Origin: a bacterium
GTDB lineage: Bacteria > CAIWAD01
Direction of reading: 5' to 3'
NCBI GenBank assembly: GCA_030429345.1
Contig: JAUIFJ010000006.1
Location: 99,258-163,257, forward strand
Length of the DNA stretch: 64,000 nucleotides
In this document: positions 35,449-44,034 of the stretch, piece by piece
Numbering within the stretch: position 1 is the stretch's first letter
Layout: each line of letters begins with the position of its first letter
The notes under the pieces: model-generated
Database searches by the model: none
What the model was told of the DNA's origin: nothing
The model's input: the letters and a program-made list of their open reading frames with translations, nothing else
Made by a program: the position numbers and the translations under genes

Positions 35449-35891
35449 AGCAGCCCTCCCCCGTCCTGCGGACGGCGGGCCGCTTCCGGAGACTGCGGCG
35501 GACGGCCCAGCGAGCGGAAGGCGTCCTCGGCCAGCACTTCGCGTGATACGGAGACGGCCTTCGCCGCCAGCCAGGCCAGGGCCTTTTCCGGAGTGCGTGT
35601 GACAAGCACCGGCACTCCGCGCAGCTCGATGACCCGCGTGTGCTCCGGGGCCGTGTCGGCGCAGGGGCAGACCGCGTCCTCGCGCAGGGGCAGGGCCAGG
35701 GTCTCGTGGGGCAGGGCCGCCAGCAGGCGCAGCAGGTCTTCCCGCAGGCCTTCGGGCAGGGCCAGGGCGCCGTCCTCGACCAGGCCGTAGTCGTGGGTCG
35801 ACTGGATCACGGCCCCGCTGTCGTGGAGCAGCTCGCGGGCCGCGCCCAGGCGGCAGGCGCGCGCCCGGTCCGCATAGTGGCCAGGGGTCAC
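35445..35891 (-). CDS. 148-residue protein of unknown function, overlapping serS and trkA
   Basis: The frame runs from a GTG that overlaps the serS stop (GTGA) to a TGA that overlaps the trkA GTG (again GTGA), so it is squeezed exactly between two core genes and is almost certainly translated. The product starts VTPGHYADRARACRL, has no signal peptide or membrane helix, contains a CPC pair (REDAVCPCADT) and ends in a proline/arginine-rich tail. No family was recognised. Position suggests co-expression with the potassium genes only. Confidence 0.75.
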   Translation of the reverse strand: MTPGHYADRARACRLGAARELLHDSGAVIQSTHDYGLVEDGALALPEGLREDLLRLLAALPHETLALPLREDAVCPCADTAPEHTRVIELRGVPVLVTRTPEKALAWLAAKAVSVSREVLAEDAFRSLGRPPQSPEAARRPQDGGGLL

Positions 35892-37165
35892 GCCGCCGGC
35901 CCCCGCAGCCGCTCCGTGCCCAGGTAGGGACGCAGGACCTCGGGCAGCAGCAGGCTGCCGTCTTCCTGCTGGCAGGCCTCGACCAGGGCGACGATCAGCC
36001 GGCTGGTGGCCAGTCCGCTGCCGTTGAGCGTGTGCACGAAGCGCGGCTTGCCGGAGCCTTCCTTGAAGCGGATGTTCGCCCGGCGGGCCTGGAAGTCCTC
36101 GAAGTTGCTGCAGCTGGAGCATTCCAGGTACTTGCCCTCGGCGGGGCTCCAGACCTCGATGTCGTAGGTCTTGGCACTGGCGAAGCTTGTATCACCGCTG
36201 CAGAGGGTCAGCACGCGGTAGTGCAGGCCCAGCTTCTGCAGCACGCTCTCGGCGTCGTTCAGCAGCTTCTCCAGCTCCTCGTAGCTGTTCTCCGGCCGGG
36301 CCAGCTTGACCAGCTCCACTTTGTTGAACTGGTGCGTGCGCAAAAAGCCGCGCACGTCGCGGCCGTAGCTGCCGGCCTCGCGGCGGAAGCAGGGGCTGTA
36401 GCCGCAGAACTTCATCGGCAGCTTCTTCGCGTCGAGCACCTCGCCGGCGTGGATGTTGGTGATCGGCACCTCGGCGGTCGGGATCAGCCAGAGGTCGTCG
36501 CGCTCGCAGTAGTACATGTCCTCGGCCATCTTGGGCAGCTGGCCGGTGCCGGTCATCGAGGCCGAGTTGACCAGGAAGGGCGTCGAGACCTCCGTATAGC
36601 CGTTCTCCCCCGACTGCAGGTCGAGCATGAACTGGATCAGCGCGCGCTCCAGCTTCGCGCCCGGTCCCGTATACAAGGGAAAGCCGCTGCCCGAGAGCTT
36701 GGCCCCGCGGGGGAAGTCGTAGAAGCCCTCGGCCTCGCCCCAGCTCAGGTGGTCCTTCAGCCACTCCGGCGCCGGCGCCTTCTCGCCCCACTCGCGCACG
36801 AAGACATTGGCCTCCTCGTCGTTGCCGACGGGGACCTCCGGATGCGGGGCATTGGGAATCGCCAGCAGCAGCTGCCGCTGCTCCTCCTCCAGGGCCTTCA
36901 GCTCCTGGTCGAGGGCCTTGATGCGGTCCCCTGTCTCACGGGTGGCGGCGATCGCCGCCGAGGCGTCCTGCTTCTCCTTCTGCAGGCGGGCGATGTCCCG
37001 GCTGGCCGCGTTGCGCTCGGCCTTCAGCTTCTCGGTCTCGCCGATCAGCTCGCGACGCGTCTCGTCCAGGCCCAGGATGCGCTCGAAGTCGACGCGGACA
37101 TTCTTGCGCTCGATCAGCTCCTTCAGCTCGGCGGGCCGGCTGCGCAGCTCCTTGATGTCGATCAT
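35888..37165 (-). CDS. serS: Seryl-tRNA synthetase
   Basis: SerRS charges tRNA-Ser. I start at MIDIKELRSRPAELKELIE, the family N-terminus; an in-frame ATG seven codons earlier adds nothing conserved. Residues about 25-105 form the long antiparallel coiled coil that binds tRNA, and the class II motifs follow: motif 2 FRREAGSYGRDVRGFLRTHQF and motif 3 near GSGLATSRLIVALVE. Length is 425 residues, as expected. The gene follows the phosphofructokinase by 53 bp. Confidence 0.97.
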   Translation of the reverse strand: MIDIKELRSRPAELKELIERKNVRVDFERILGLDETRRELIGETEKLKAERNAASRDIARLQKEKQDASAAIAATRETGDRIKALDQELKALEEEQRQLLLAIPNAPHPEVPVGNDEEANVFVREWGEKAPAPEWLKDHLSWGEAEGFYDFPRGAKLSGSGFPLYTGPGAKLERALIQFMLDLQSGENGYTEVSTPFLVNSASMTGTGQLPKMAEDMYYCERDDLWLIPTAEVPITNIHAGEVLDAKKLPMKFCGYSPCFRREAGSYGRDVRGFLRTHQFNKVELVKLARPENSYEELEKLLNDAESVLQKLGLHYRVLTLCSGDTSFASAKTYDIEVWSPAEGKYLECSSCSNFEDFQARRANIRFKEGSGKPRFVHTLNGSGLATSRLIVALVEACQQEDGSLLLPEVLRPYLGTERLRGPAA

Positions 37166-37218
37166 GGGAAGATCACTTTCTGTCACACGGCATCACCGGG
37201 GATGCCGGGATTCGTCGC

Positions 37219-38442
37219 CTACATGCTGCCCGTCATGATGAAGACCGGGCTGCCCAGGAAGTCGCGGTAGATCGGGCGCAGGCGATCCGTGTTGTAGTGC
37301 CGTGAGACATCGACCAGCTTCTTGGTCGAGATCACCGTGTTGACCGGCACGTGGTCGTAGGCTCCGCGGCGCACGCAGACCAGCCGTCCGCTGGCCTTCT
37401 GCGTCACCAGGTCCATGGCGATGTTGCCGAAGGCCATCGGCACGATGGCGTCGACGCTGTCCGGGTTGCCGCAGCGCACCAGGTAGCCCAGCTTCTGGTA
37501 GATCACATTGACGCGCTTGCCGCCGTTGTACTCGGCGCTGCGCTCCTTGATCAGGTTGGCCAGGCTCTCGCCGACTCCGCCCAGCTTGCGGTGGCCGAAC
37601 ATGTCGGTCTCCGTGCCCTCGAAGGACATCTCGTCCTGGCCCTTGAAGGTCGCGCCCTCGCTGATCAGCACCACGCTGTACCTGCTGGGGTGCAGCTCGC
37701 GGTCGCGCACCAGCAGCTCGGTCAGGTGATCCACGTCGAAGGCGTGCTCGGGAATCACGCAGCGGTTGGCCGCGCCGGCCATGGTCGGCAGCAGCGCCGT
37801 ATACCCGGCATAGCGGCCGAAGACCTCCAGCACCAGGATGCGCTCGTGGCTGCCGGCGCTGGTGCGCAGGGCGTGCGTCATCTCGATGGTCCGTGTGACA
37901 CAGGTCGAGAAGCCGATGCAGTAGTCCGTGCCCGGCACATCGTTGTCCATGGTCTTGGGAATGGCGATCACGCGCACGCCCTGCTCGTGCAGGTGCTCCC
38001 CGTAGGACAGGGTGTCGTCGCCGCCGATCGGGATCAGGATGTCGATGCCGAGGTAGTCCAGGTTCTTCAGCACCTCGTCGGTCAGATCCACCGTGGCGTC
38101 GCCTTCCGGCTCCTGGATGCGGTCGCGCAGGTGCAGCGGCACCATGGGCCAGGGCACATGGCTCGGCCGGGTACGGCTGGTGTGCAGGAAGGTCCCGCCG
38201 GTGCGGCCGGCGCGGTTGACGATGTCTTCCGTCAGGTCGATGACCGAGTCCCCGTTCTCCTCCAGGGTCTTGTCGCGGTCGATCTCGATCAGGCCGCCCC
38301 AGCCGCGGCGGATGCCGACGACGCGGTAGCCGTCGCGCAGGGCCCGGATCGTCAGGGCGCGAATCGCGGGATTGAGTCCGGGCACGTCCCCGCCGCCCGT
38401 CAGGATGCCAATGCATCCCTTGTTTCGTCGAATATTGGCCAT
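37219..38442 (-). CDS. Phosphofructokinase, predicted pyrophosphate-dependent
   Basis: The 407-residue enzyme phosphorylates fructose 6-phosphate. The N-terminal GILTGGGDVPGLN (about 13-24) and substrate loop PKTMDNDVPGTD are typical. The donor-site residues are GGDDT (140-144) and PKTMDND (162-168); aspartate and lysine at these places are the marks of PPi-using enzymes, where ATP enzymes have glycines (GGDGS, PGTIDND). So a reversible PPi-PFK is inferred. Some annotators would call it pfkA. GGAGG precedes the ATG. It heads the unit containing serS and the Trk genes. Confidence 0.9.
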   Translation of the reverse strand: MANIRRNKGCIGILTGGGDVPGLNPAIRALTIRALRDGYRVVGIRRGWGGLIEIDRDKTLEENGDSVIDLTEDIVNRAGRTGGTFLHTSRTRPSHVPWPMVPLHLRDRIQEPEGDATVDLTDEVLKNLDYLGIDILIPIGGDDTLSYGEHLHEQGVRVIAIPKTMDNDVPGTDYCIGFSTCVTRTIEMTHALRTSAGSHERILVLEVFGRYAGYTALLPTMAGAANRCVIPEHAFDVDHLTELLVRDRELHPSRYSVVLISEGATFKGQDEMSFEGTETDMFGHRKLGGVGESLANLIKERSAEYNGGKRVNVIYQKLGYLVRCGNPDSVDAIVPMAFGNIAMDLVTQKASGRLVCVRRGAYDHVPVNTVISTKKLVDVSRHYNTDRLRPIYRDFLGSPVFIMTGSM

Positions 38443-38668
38443 GGTGTCCTCCGCTTCGGGCCGAATGCCGATCCCGGGCGCGGCCTTCACGCCGCCGGGA
38501 TGCTGCCTGGATCCGGCTCCAGTCGCGCAAAGTAAAAAGGAATGTTCAAAAGCTTTCCGATCCTGGGCATTCACGGACCGGGCACCAGGACCCGTATCGA
38601 CCGTTTCCGGCTTGCCGCGCGCGGCAGGGCGGAGCCGGCCGGCGACCCTCGCAGAAAGGAGATCCCGC

Positions 38669-38989
38669 TTGCAGCGCATGACCCCCGCAACAGCCCTTGC
38701 CGCCCTGGAAGAATCCGGCGGTCCGTTCCTGGACATCTTCCGCCACGGCAGCCTGCAGGTGGAAATCTACCGGCCCGACCGTGTCGATCGGCAGACCCCG
38801 CACACCCGCGACGAGCTCTACGTGGTGATCTCGGGCAGCGGCATCTTTCTCAAGGACGGGAAGGGCCGGCCCTTCGAGGCCGGCGAGCTGCTCTTCGTGC
38901 CGGCGGGCATGGAACACCGCTTCGTCGACTTCTCGGAGGATTTCGCCACCTGGGTCTTCTTCTACGGACCGGAAGGCGGGGAAACGTAG
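38669..38989 (+). CDS. Small cupin-domain protein
   Basis: A single-domain cupin of 107 residues with the two metal-site motifs visible: TPHTRDELYVVISGSGIFLKDG and a second PAGMEHRFVDFSE. Function is unknown; similar proteins bind sugars or metals. The TTG start is chosen because AAAGGAG lies 7 bp before it; an ATG three codons later is the alternative. It is divergent from the phosphofructokinase gene across a 226-bp gap in which I see no further gene. Confidence 0.85.
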   Translation: MQRMTPATALAALEESGGPFLDIFRHGSLQVEIYRPDRVDRQTPHTRDELYVVISGSGIFLKDGKGRPFEAGELLFVPAGMEHRFVDFSEDFATWVFFYGPEGGET

Positions 38990-39009
38990 GGGTCGATCGC
39001 GATCGACCC
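38990..39009. terminator. Perfect 20-bp palindrome between convergent genes
   Basis: GGGTCGATCGCGATCGACCC starts right after the cupin stop and lies 20 bp before the end of the opposing MORN gene. It can form a hairpin in both transcripts. It lacks a U run, so a bidirectional terminator is plausible but a protein site is also possible. Confidence 0.5.
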
Positions 39010-39029
39010 GGAAATCCGTCGGGTCTTTC

Positions 39030-39827
39030 CTACCCTGCCGCCTTGTCCTCGTAGGTTCCGCGCTCCTCGTCGAGTTCGGGCGGATAGAGTAGGTGCAGGC
39101 CTTTCAGGGGAGTCTGGGGCTTGACCAGCAGGAAACTGCGCAGGCATTCCTCGAAGAGCACGCGGTAGAGCGGCCAGGTGCCTTCAGGGCAGACGGCCTG
39201 AACCTTGTAGAGATCCTCGTCGTCCTGGATGAAGGCCATGCGCGTGAAGAGCCTGCGCTTGCCCTGGTCGACGGTGGTCAGAGCCACGCAGGCCTCCAGG
39301 TTGCGGATCCACTGGGGCTCCATTTCCTGGATCTGGAAGTGCATCGCCCGCAGGCTCTTCTCGCTGCGCGTCAGCAGCTGCAGCGTGAACTCGCGAATGC
39401 CCATGTCGGCGCGAATGCCGTGTTGTGATACGGAAATCCAGGGACTGTCCGGGTCGCCCTGCCCCTGGATGCAGTGCAGCACATGCCCTTCCTGCGAAAC
39501 GCCCTGCCAGCCCTGCGGCAGGCAGATGCGGAATCCCTCGCGTTTGGCGGTCTCCCAGTGCACGACGCGGTACTCGCGGTCCTCGCTGTAGTACAGCCAG
39601 CGGCCGTGGGGCATGCCGTCGCGGAAGATGCCGACCGCGCTGCGCAGGCCGCTCTGGTTGTAATACTTCCACAGGCCCTGCTGCAGGAAGTTGTCCACCT
39701 GCCCCAAAGCCATCAGCCGTCCGCCGGGATGGTACTCGCGCACCAGTCCCGCGCCTCCGTCCAGCACCCCGGGCGGATAGCTCTGGCGCGGCATGCCATC
39801 GGGCCAGGTGATGAGGGTCTTCTGCAA
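39030..39827 (-). CDS. MORN-repeat-like protein of unknown function
   Basis: About 265 residues. The first 90 residues contain two or three YwqK/MORN-like units (GLVREYHPGGRLMALGQV, GLWKYYNQSGLRSAVGIFRDG, MPHGRWLYYSED). The rest has no recognised domain; it is mixed alpha/beta in look and has no signal peptide. The start is unsure: TTG at 39827 or ATG at 39794, neither with a clear ribosome binding site. It follows rodA by 91 bp. Confidence 0.7.
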   Translation of the reverse strand: MQKTLITWPDGMPRQSYPPGVLDGGAGLVREYHPGGRLMALGQVDNFLQQGLWKYYNQSGLRSAVGIFRDGMPHGRWLYYSEDREYRVVHWETAKREGFRICLPQGWQGVSQEGHVLHCIQGQGDPDSPWISVSQHGIRADMGIREFTLQLLTRSEKSLRAMHFQIQEMEPQWIRNLEACVALTTVDQGKRRLFTRMAFIQDDEDLYKVQAVCPEGTWPLYRVLFEECLRSFLLVKPQTPLKGLHLLYPPELDEERGTYEDKAAG

Positions 39828-39918
39828 TGGGGATCCGAAGCTTGGCCCGTCGCTCCACCTGCCTGGTGGAAGGAGAGAGGCCTGCCCTGTTGTTTTTCGG
39901 GTCTTTGCAGGCAGGAAT

Positions 39919-41139
39919 TCAGGTCAGCCCTTCGCGGCGGTGGGCGGAAAGGTTGAGCAGCAGGCCGATCAGCAGCATGTTGCTCAGGGTGAAGGTGCCG
40001 CCGTAGCTCAGGAAGGGCATGGGCAGGCCGGTGACGGGCATGATGCCCATGGTCATGCCGGCGTTGATCAGCACATGGACGAAGAGGATCGCCGCCAGCC
40101 CGGTCATCACCAGGGCGCAGAAGCCGCTGCGGTGGTCCAGGCCGACCATCAGCGCCCGCAGGATGAGCGTTCCGAAGAGCAGCAGCACCAGGCCGGCGCC
40201 CAGAAAGCCCCATTCCTCCGCCAGCACGCTGAAGATGAAGTCCGTGTGGCGCTCGGGCAGGAAGGCCAGCTGGGTCTGGCTGCCCTGCAGGAAGCCCTTG
40301 CCGAAGAGGCCGCCGCTGCCGACGGCGACCTTGGACTGGATGATCTGGTAGCCCGCGCCCAGGGCGTCGGCCTCCGGGTCGAGGAAGGTCAGGATGCGCT
40401 GCTGCTGGTAGGGCTTGAGCAGGCCCCAGAGAGCGGGCAGGCTGAAGCCCACGCCCGCCGTCAATCCCAGGATGCCGAAGTTGAGCAGCAGGCCGACTTC
40501 GGCGAACCAGAGCACGCCCGCCAGCAGCAGGACAAAGGCCAGCAGCAGGAAGATGTTGGTCGACAAAAGGGCGGCCAGCACGGGGGCGATCAAGAAGAGC
40601 GCCCAGGACCAGGGCAGCCCGGCGCGCAGCAGCATGGGATAGCTCAGGAAGAGGAAGACCAGCGCCGTGCCCAGGTCGGGCTGCAGCAGGACCAGGATCA
40701 GCGGCGTTCCGGCGATCACGCCGGCGCTGAGGATCGAGCCGAAGCGGCTCAGGTCGAGGCGGTTGTCGGAGAGGAATCGGGCCAGGGCCAGCACCAGGGC
40801 GATCTTGGCCAGTTCGGAAGGCTGGAAGCGCAGGGGTCCCAGCTGGATCCAGCGCTCGGCGCCCATGCCGACCGCGCCGGCCAGCTTGACCCAGAGCAGC
40901 ACGGCAATGCTGGTGCCGTAGGCCAGCCAGGCGGTGGCGAACCAGAAGCCCGGCGGCAGGAAGGCCGCGCCCAGCAGCACCGGCAGGCCGATCAGCAGCC
41001 AGAGGCCCTGCTTGGCGGCAAAGTCGGTGGCCTGGTTGGCGGAGGCGCTTTCCAGCACGCCCAGGCCGATCGCCATCAGCGCCAGGGCCGGCAGCAGCAG
41101 CCCCCAGTCCACCCGCCGAAGGAGCGCCAGGACCCTCAA
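39919..41139 (-). CDS. rodA: Rod-shape peptidoglycan glycosyltransferase RodA
   Basis: RodA is the SEDS-family enzyme that polymerises glycan strands during side-wall growth together with PBP2. About 10 membrane helices are seen, with family blocks GAERWIQLGPLRFQPSELAKIALVLALA, LQPDLGTALVFL, and GLPMPFLSYGGTFTL near the end. The listed start is a TTG without a good ribosome binding site; a GTG at 41112 (VDWGLLLPALAL) fits family N-termini equally well. MreB/MreC/MreD and PBP2 genes are not in the window. The upstream VC0807-like gene ends 15 bp away. Confidence 0.93.
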   Translation of the reverse strand: MRVLALLRRVDWGLLLPALALMAIGLGVLESASANQATDFAAKQGLWLLIGLPVLLGAAFLPPGFWFATAWLAYGTSIAVLLWVKLAGAVGMGAERWIQLGPLRFQPSELAKIALVLALARFLSDNRLDLSRFGSILSAGVIAGTPLILVLLQPDLGTALVFLFLSYPMLLRAGLPWSWALFLIAPVLAALLSTNIFLLLAFVLLLAGVLWFAEVGLLLNFGILGLTAGVGFSLPALWGLLKPYQQQRILTFLDPEADALGAGYQIIQSKVAVGSGGLFGKGFLQGSQTQLAFLPERHTDFIFSVLAEEWGFLGAGLVLLLFGTLILRALMVGLDHRSGFCALVMTGLAAILFVHVLINAGMTMGIMPVTGLPMPFLSYGGTFTLSNMLLIGLLLNLSAHRREGLT

Positions 41140-41154
41140 CGGGACGGGTCCGGT

Positions 41155-41874
41155 CTAGAGGTGAGGATGAAGGATTTCATCGAGTTTGAGGCCCGACAGT
41201 TTCTCGATGCCGCGGATCAGGTAGAGCAGGGCCAGGATCATCACCAGCAGGCTGGGCAGCACATTGACCGGATAACTGAGCGCGGTCATGCGGGCGAATT
41301 CCTCATTGAAGGCTTCGGTCCCCGCCGGCGAGACGACGATCCAGCGCGCCAGGAAATAGTTGGTGGTCGAACTGACCAGGAAACTGGCGGCGAGAATCAG
41401 GTTGCTGACGACGAGCCGGCGGCGGTATTCCTGTTCCAGGCCCCGCTCTTCCAGGGCCCGGTGCACTTTTTCCGTGTCGATCATCTTCTCCACCAGGGTG
41501 GCGACGACCGGCCAGCGCGTCCAGAGACTGCCCACGCAGACCAGGGCGATGATCAGGGGAATTGCGGCCTCCTTGACGGCGATCCATTCCGGAGGCAGCT
41601 CCAGCAGGGCGATGGCGCCGGTCAGCAGCACACTGACCATGCCCAGGATGGACATCATGCTGAAGCGCTTCTCTCGCACGCGTTCCAGGATGCCCCAGCC
41701 CAGCGGGAAGGCCAGCGCCAGCAGCAGGGCCGGCAGCGCGCCCAGGTGTTCGCTGAGCTTGACCAGGATGAAGATCGGCAGGGCGATGTTCACCACCAGG
41801 TTGAGCACGGCGCCGCGACCGCCGCGGGCCGGCTCGGGCATGCCGGGAGGCTGGGATGTGGAATTGTGCTTCAC
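41155..41874 (-). CDS. VC0807-like membrane protein
   Basis: The 239-residue protein has six or so helices and the pattern of the VC0807 family: LALAFPLGWGILERVREKR, VGSLWTRWPVVATLVEKM, and FARMTALSYPVNVLPSLLVM near the end. The family is distantly like intracellular septation protein A; function unproven. The start is GTG. It precedes rodA in the same direction, and the pair plus the MORN gene probably form one transcript. Confidence 0.75.
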   Translation of the reverse strand: MKHNSTSQPPGMPEPARGGRGAVLNLVVNIALPIFILVKLSEHLGALPALLLALAFPLGWGILERVREKRFSMMSILGMVSVLLTGAIALLELPPEWIAVKEAAIPLIIALVCVGSLWTRWPVVATLVEKMIDTEKVHRALEERGLEQEYRRRLVVSNLILAASFLVSSTTNYFLARWIVVSPAGTEAFNEEFARMTALSYPVNVLPSLLVMILALLYLIRGIEKLSGLKLDEILHPHL

Positions 41875-42082
41875 CGCCGCTCGCAGTCGTTTACAGGAAT
41901 CTTTCAGTATAAGGAATGCCGCCGGGTTTCGACCCTTACCAGAAAAAGTGGGGACGACCTGCTCGTTTTCTCAGGGAAGGAGCACAACAGGGTGCAAGCC
42001 CAGGAAGACGCGGCAGGAAAAGAGCTTGCGCTTTCAGACGCGGGAAGGCCCCGGAATACGACCCTTCGCCCGGAGTACAAAA

Positions 42083-42111
42083 GAACGGGAGGGCCGGCAG
42101 CCCTCCCGTTC
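42083..42111 (-). terminator. Intrinsic terminator after the 240-residue sorting-tail protein
   Basis: On the minus strand, a perfect 12-bp stem (GAACGGGAGGGC paired with GCCCTCCCGTTC) with a 5-nt loop is followed by TTTTGT. It begins 22 bp after the stop codon. Confidence 0.85.
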
Positions 42112-42133
42112 GCGGTTGGATCCGGAGAGGAAG

Positions 42134-42856
42134 TCACTTCACCAGCATCAACTTCCTTGTGCTTTCGCCCAGGCCGGTTTCCAGCCGGGCCAGGTACATG
42201 CCGGAGGGCAGGGCGCCGGCCTCGAAGACCGCCTCGTGCTCCCCGCGCGACAGCAGGCCGTCGACCAGCTGTGATACAAGGCGTCCCTGCAGGTCGTATA
42301 CGCCGAGTTCGACGTGCCCCGTCTCCGGCAGGGTGAAGGCCAGGGTCGTCGCCGGGTTGAAGGGGTTGGGCACGGGCGCCTGCAGGGCGAAGGCCAGCGG
42401 CAGCTCGCGAGTCGCCGCGGTCGGCGAATCGAGCAGGGTCAGCGTGATCAGCCCGCGGTTGTCCCCGCAGGGCACATCGTAGATGTAGAAGGTCACCTCG
42501 CTGGCGACGGGAATCTCCCATTCGATGATCGAGCCCGCCGCGTCGGCCGTGGCCTCGGCCAGCGAGGCGTACTCTTCGCCGGAGCTCCAGTGCAGGATTT
42601 CTCCGGTGGCGTGGACATAGCCCTTGATCAGCGCCCGCCAGGCCGTGCCGCCGCTGTGGTTGTCCGAACTCCAGTAGGAATGTCCGCCGCTTTCCCAGCG
42701 GATCAGCTGCAGGCCGGCCGGCAGGGTATAGGTCGGGCCGTCCCAGAAGGGGTCCGCGGTGCCGCAGTCGGAATAGGGGTCCACGTTGAAGGTCGTCTCC
42801 GCGTGGGGAGCGCCGACCAGGACCAGGAGCAGAGGCAAGGCAAGTATTTTCCGCAC
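42134..42856 (-). CDS. Secreted protein with FlgD-Ig/Por-type C-terminal sorting tail (paralogue 1)
   Basis: The 240-residue product has a signal peptide (MRKILALPLLLVLVGAPHA). The mature N-terminal domain (about 20-150) contains LIRWESGGHSYWSSD and a CGDNRGLITLTLLD segment shared with its tandem paralogue. The last 90 residues form the sorting module: VPNPFNPATTLAFTLPETG, VYDLQGRLV, GMYLARLET, ending KLMLVK. The domain before the tail is not recognised. The intergenic stretch above it (42857-43101) holds the terminator of the next gene and a short TTCG-loop hairpin at 43022-43039. Confidence 0.82.
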   Translation of the reverse strand: MRKILALPLLLVLVGAPHAETTFNVDPYSDCGTADPFWDGPTYTLPAGLQLIRWESGGHSYWSSDNHSGGTAWRALIKGYVHATGEILHWSSGEEYASLAEATADAAGSIIEWEIPVASEVTFYIYDVPCGDNRGLITLTLLDSPTAATRELPLAFALQAPVPNPFNPATTLAFTLPETGHVELGVYDLQGRLVSQLVDGLLSRGEHEAVFEAGALPSGMYLARLETGLGESTRKLMLVK

Positions 42857-43051
42857 AGGAATCTCCTTCCAATTGGTTCAGGCACTGCGTCTGCTGGGCC
42901 ACTCCGGGGCAGGTCCACCACTCGTCCCATGCTGCCAGCGCCATTTCAGCTTTGAGTCCGTCACACAGGCCGGAACAGGGCAAGGGTCATGCCACTTCTG
43001 GCGGAAGGGCTTGAAGGCAAGGCAGGGATTCGTCCCTGCGTGCTAGAGAGA

Positions 43052-43079
43052 GAACGGGAGGGCATCTGCCCTCCCGTTT
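43052..43079 (-). terminator. Intrinsic terminator after paralogue 2
   Basis: An 11-bp stem (AACGGGAGGGC with GCCCTCCCGTT) and 4-nt loop lie 23 bp after the stop, followed on the minus strand by CTCTCTCTAG. The stem is the same as in the terminator of paralogue 1, so the duplication that made the pair included its terminator. Confidence 0.8.
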
Positions 43080-43101
43080 CGAGACTCTTGCTGGATGCGC
43101 G

Positions 43102-43821
43102 CTACTTGACCAGCATCAATTTTTGTGTGCTCTGGCCGCGCTCGGTCTGCAGGCGGGCGATGTAGAGGCCCGATGGCTGGTTGCCGGCCTCGAAGACGAC
43201 CTCGTGCTCTCCCCGCGAGAGCATGCCGTCCAGCAGGCGTGAGACAAGGCGGCCCTTCACGTCGTATACGGCCAGGCTGACTGAGCCCGTCTCGGGCAGG
43301 GTAAAGCCGAGCGTTGTCGAAGGATTGAAAGGATTGGGCACGGGCGCCTGCAGGGCGAAGGCCAATGGCAGTTCCCGGGCTCCTGCAGTCGGGTCATCGA
43401 GCAGGGTCAACGTGATGCTGCCCCGGTTGTCACCGCAGGGTGTGTCGAAAATGAAAAAGGTCACAAGACTGGCCACAGGCAGCTCGAAGTCGAAGACTTC
43501 GCCGCTGGCATCCGCGGAGGCCGCGGCCAGCGAGGGATACTGCAGGCCGGTGGACCAGCTCAGCATGTCGCCGGTTGCATGCACATAGCCTTGGATCGTG
43601 GCGCGCCACGCCGTGCCACCGCTCTGGGCGTCCGAACTCCAGTACGAGTGCCCACCGCTTTCCCAGCGAATCGGGTTCAGGCCGGCCTCGAGGAAGTAGG
43701 TCGGCCCGCCAAAGTAGGGGGTCTGCCCGCAGTTCGATGCGGGATTGACCATGAAGGTCTCATCGGCGAGAACGGATCCGGACAACAGATGGACCAGGGA
43801 TGCAAGCAGCAGGGCTTTCAT
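43102..43821 (-). CDS. Secreted protein with FlgD-Ig/Por-type C-terminal sorting tail (paralogue 2)
   Basis: The 239-residue product has a signal peptide (MKALLLASLVHLLSGSVLA) and is alike to paralogue 1 throughout: FNVDP/FMVNP opening, PIRWESGGHSYWSSDAQSGG, CGDNRGSITLTLLDD, then VPNPFNPSTTLGFTLPETG and KLMLVK at the end. AAGGAG precedes the ATG; an in-frame ATG 18 codons earlier would spoil the signal peptide. Its separate terminator and 245-bp spacing suggest independent transcription from paralogue 1. Confidence 0.82.
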   Translation of the reverse strand: MKALLLASLVHLLSGSVLADETFMVNPASNCGQTPYFGGPTYFLEAGLNPIRWESGGHSYWSSDAQSGGTAWRATIQGYVHATGDMLSWSTGLQYPSLAAASADASGEVFDFELPVASLVTFFIFDTPCGDNRGSITLTLLDDPTAGARELPLAFALQAPVPNPFNPSTTLGFTLPETGSVSLAVYDVKGRLVSRLLDGMLSRGEHEVVFEAGNQPSGLYIARLQTERGQSTQKLMLVK

Positions 43822-44034
43822 GTGGGACTCCTTCTTCCCGCGCTGGTCGGAATCCGGCACAGGTGAACAGGGCATTGTCCTGCGACCGAATGCAAGCGCT
43901 TGTTTTCTAGAATTGTCGTTTCAGGGCAACGTCACACCACGCAACAACGGTGCCAGCCGGCGAAGCCTGGTGTTGGCGGAAGAAGGATGGGACTCTTCGG
44001 GGGCAGCCGCCATAGGGCATCTGCCGCAGGAAGC

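Noticed and set aside
39030-39827. MORN-type protein as the antitoxin of a toxin-antitoxin pair
   Set aside because: YwqK-like annotation alone is not evidence; the neighbours are rodA and a cupin, and no toxin-like gene is adjacent.
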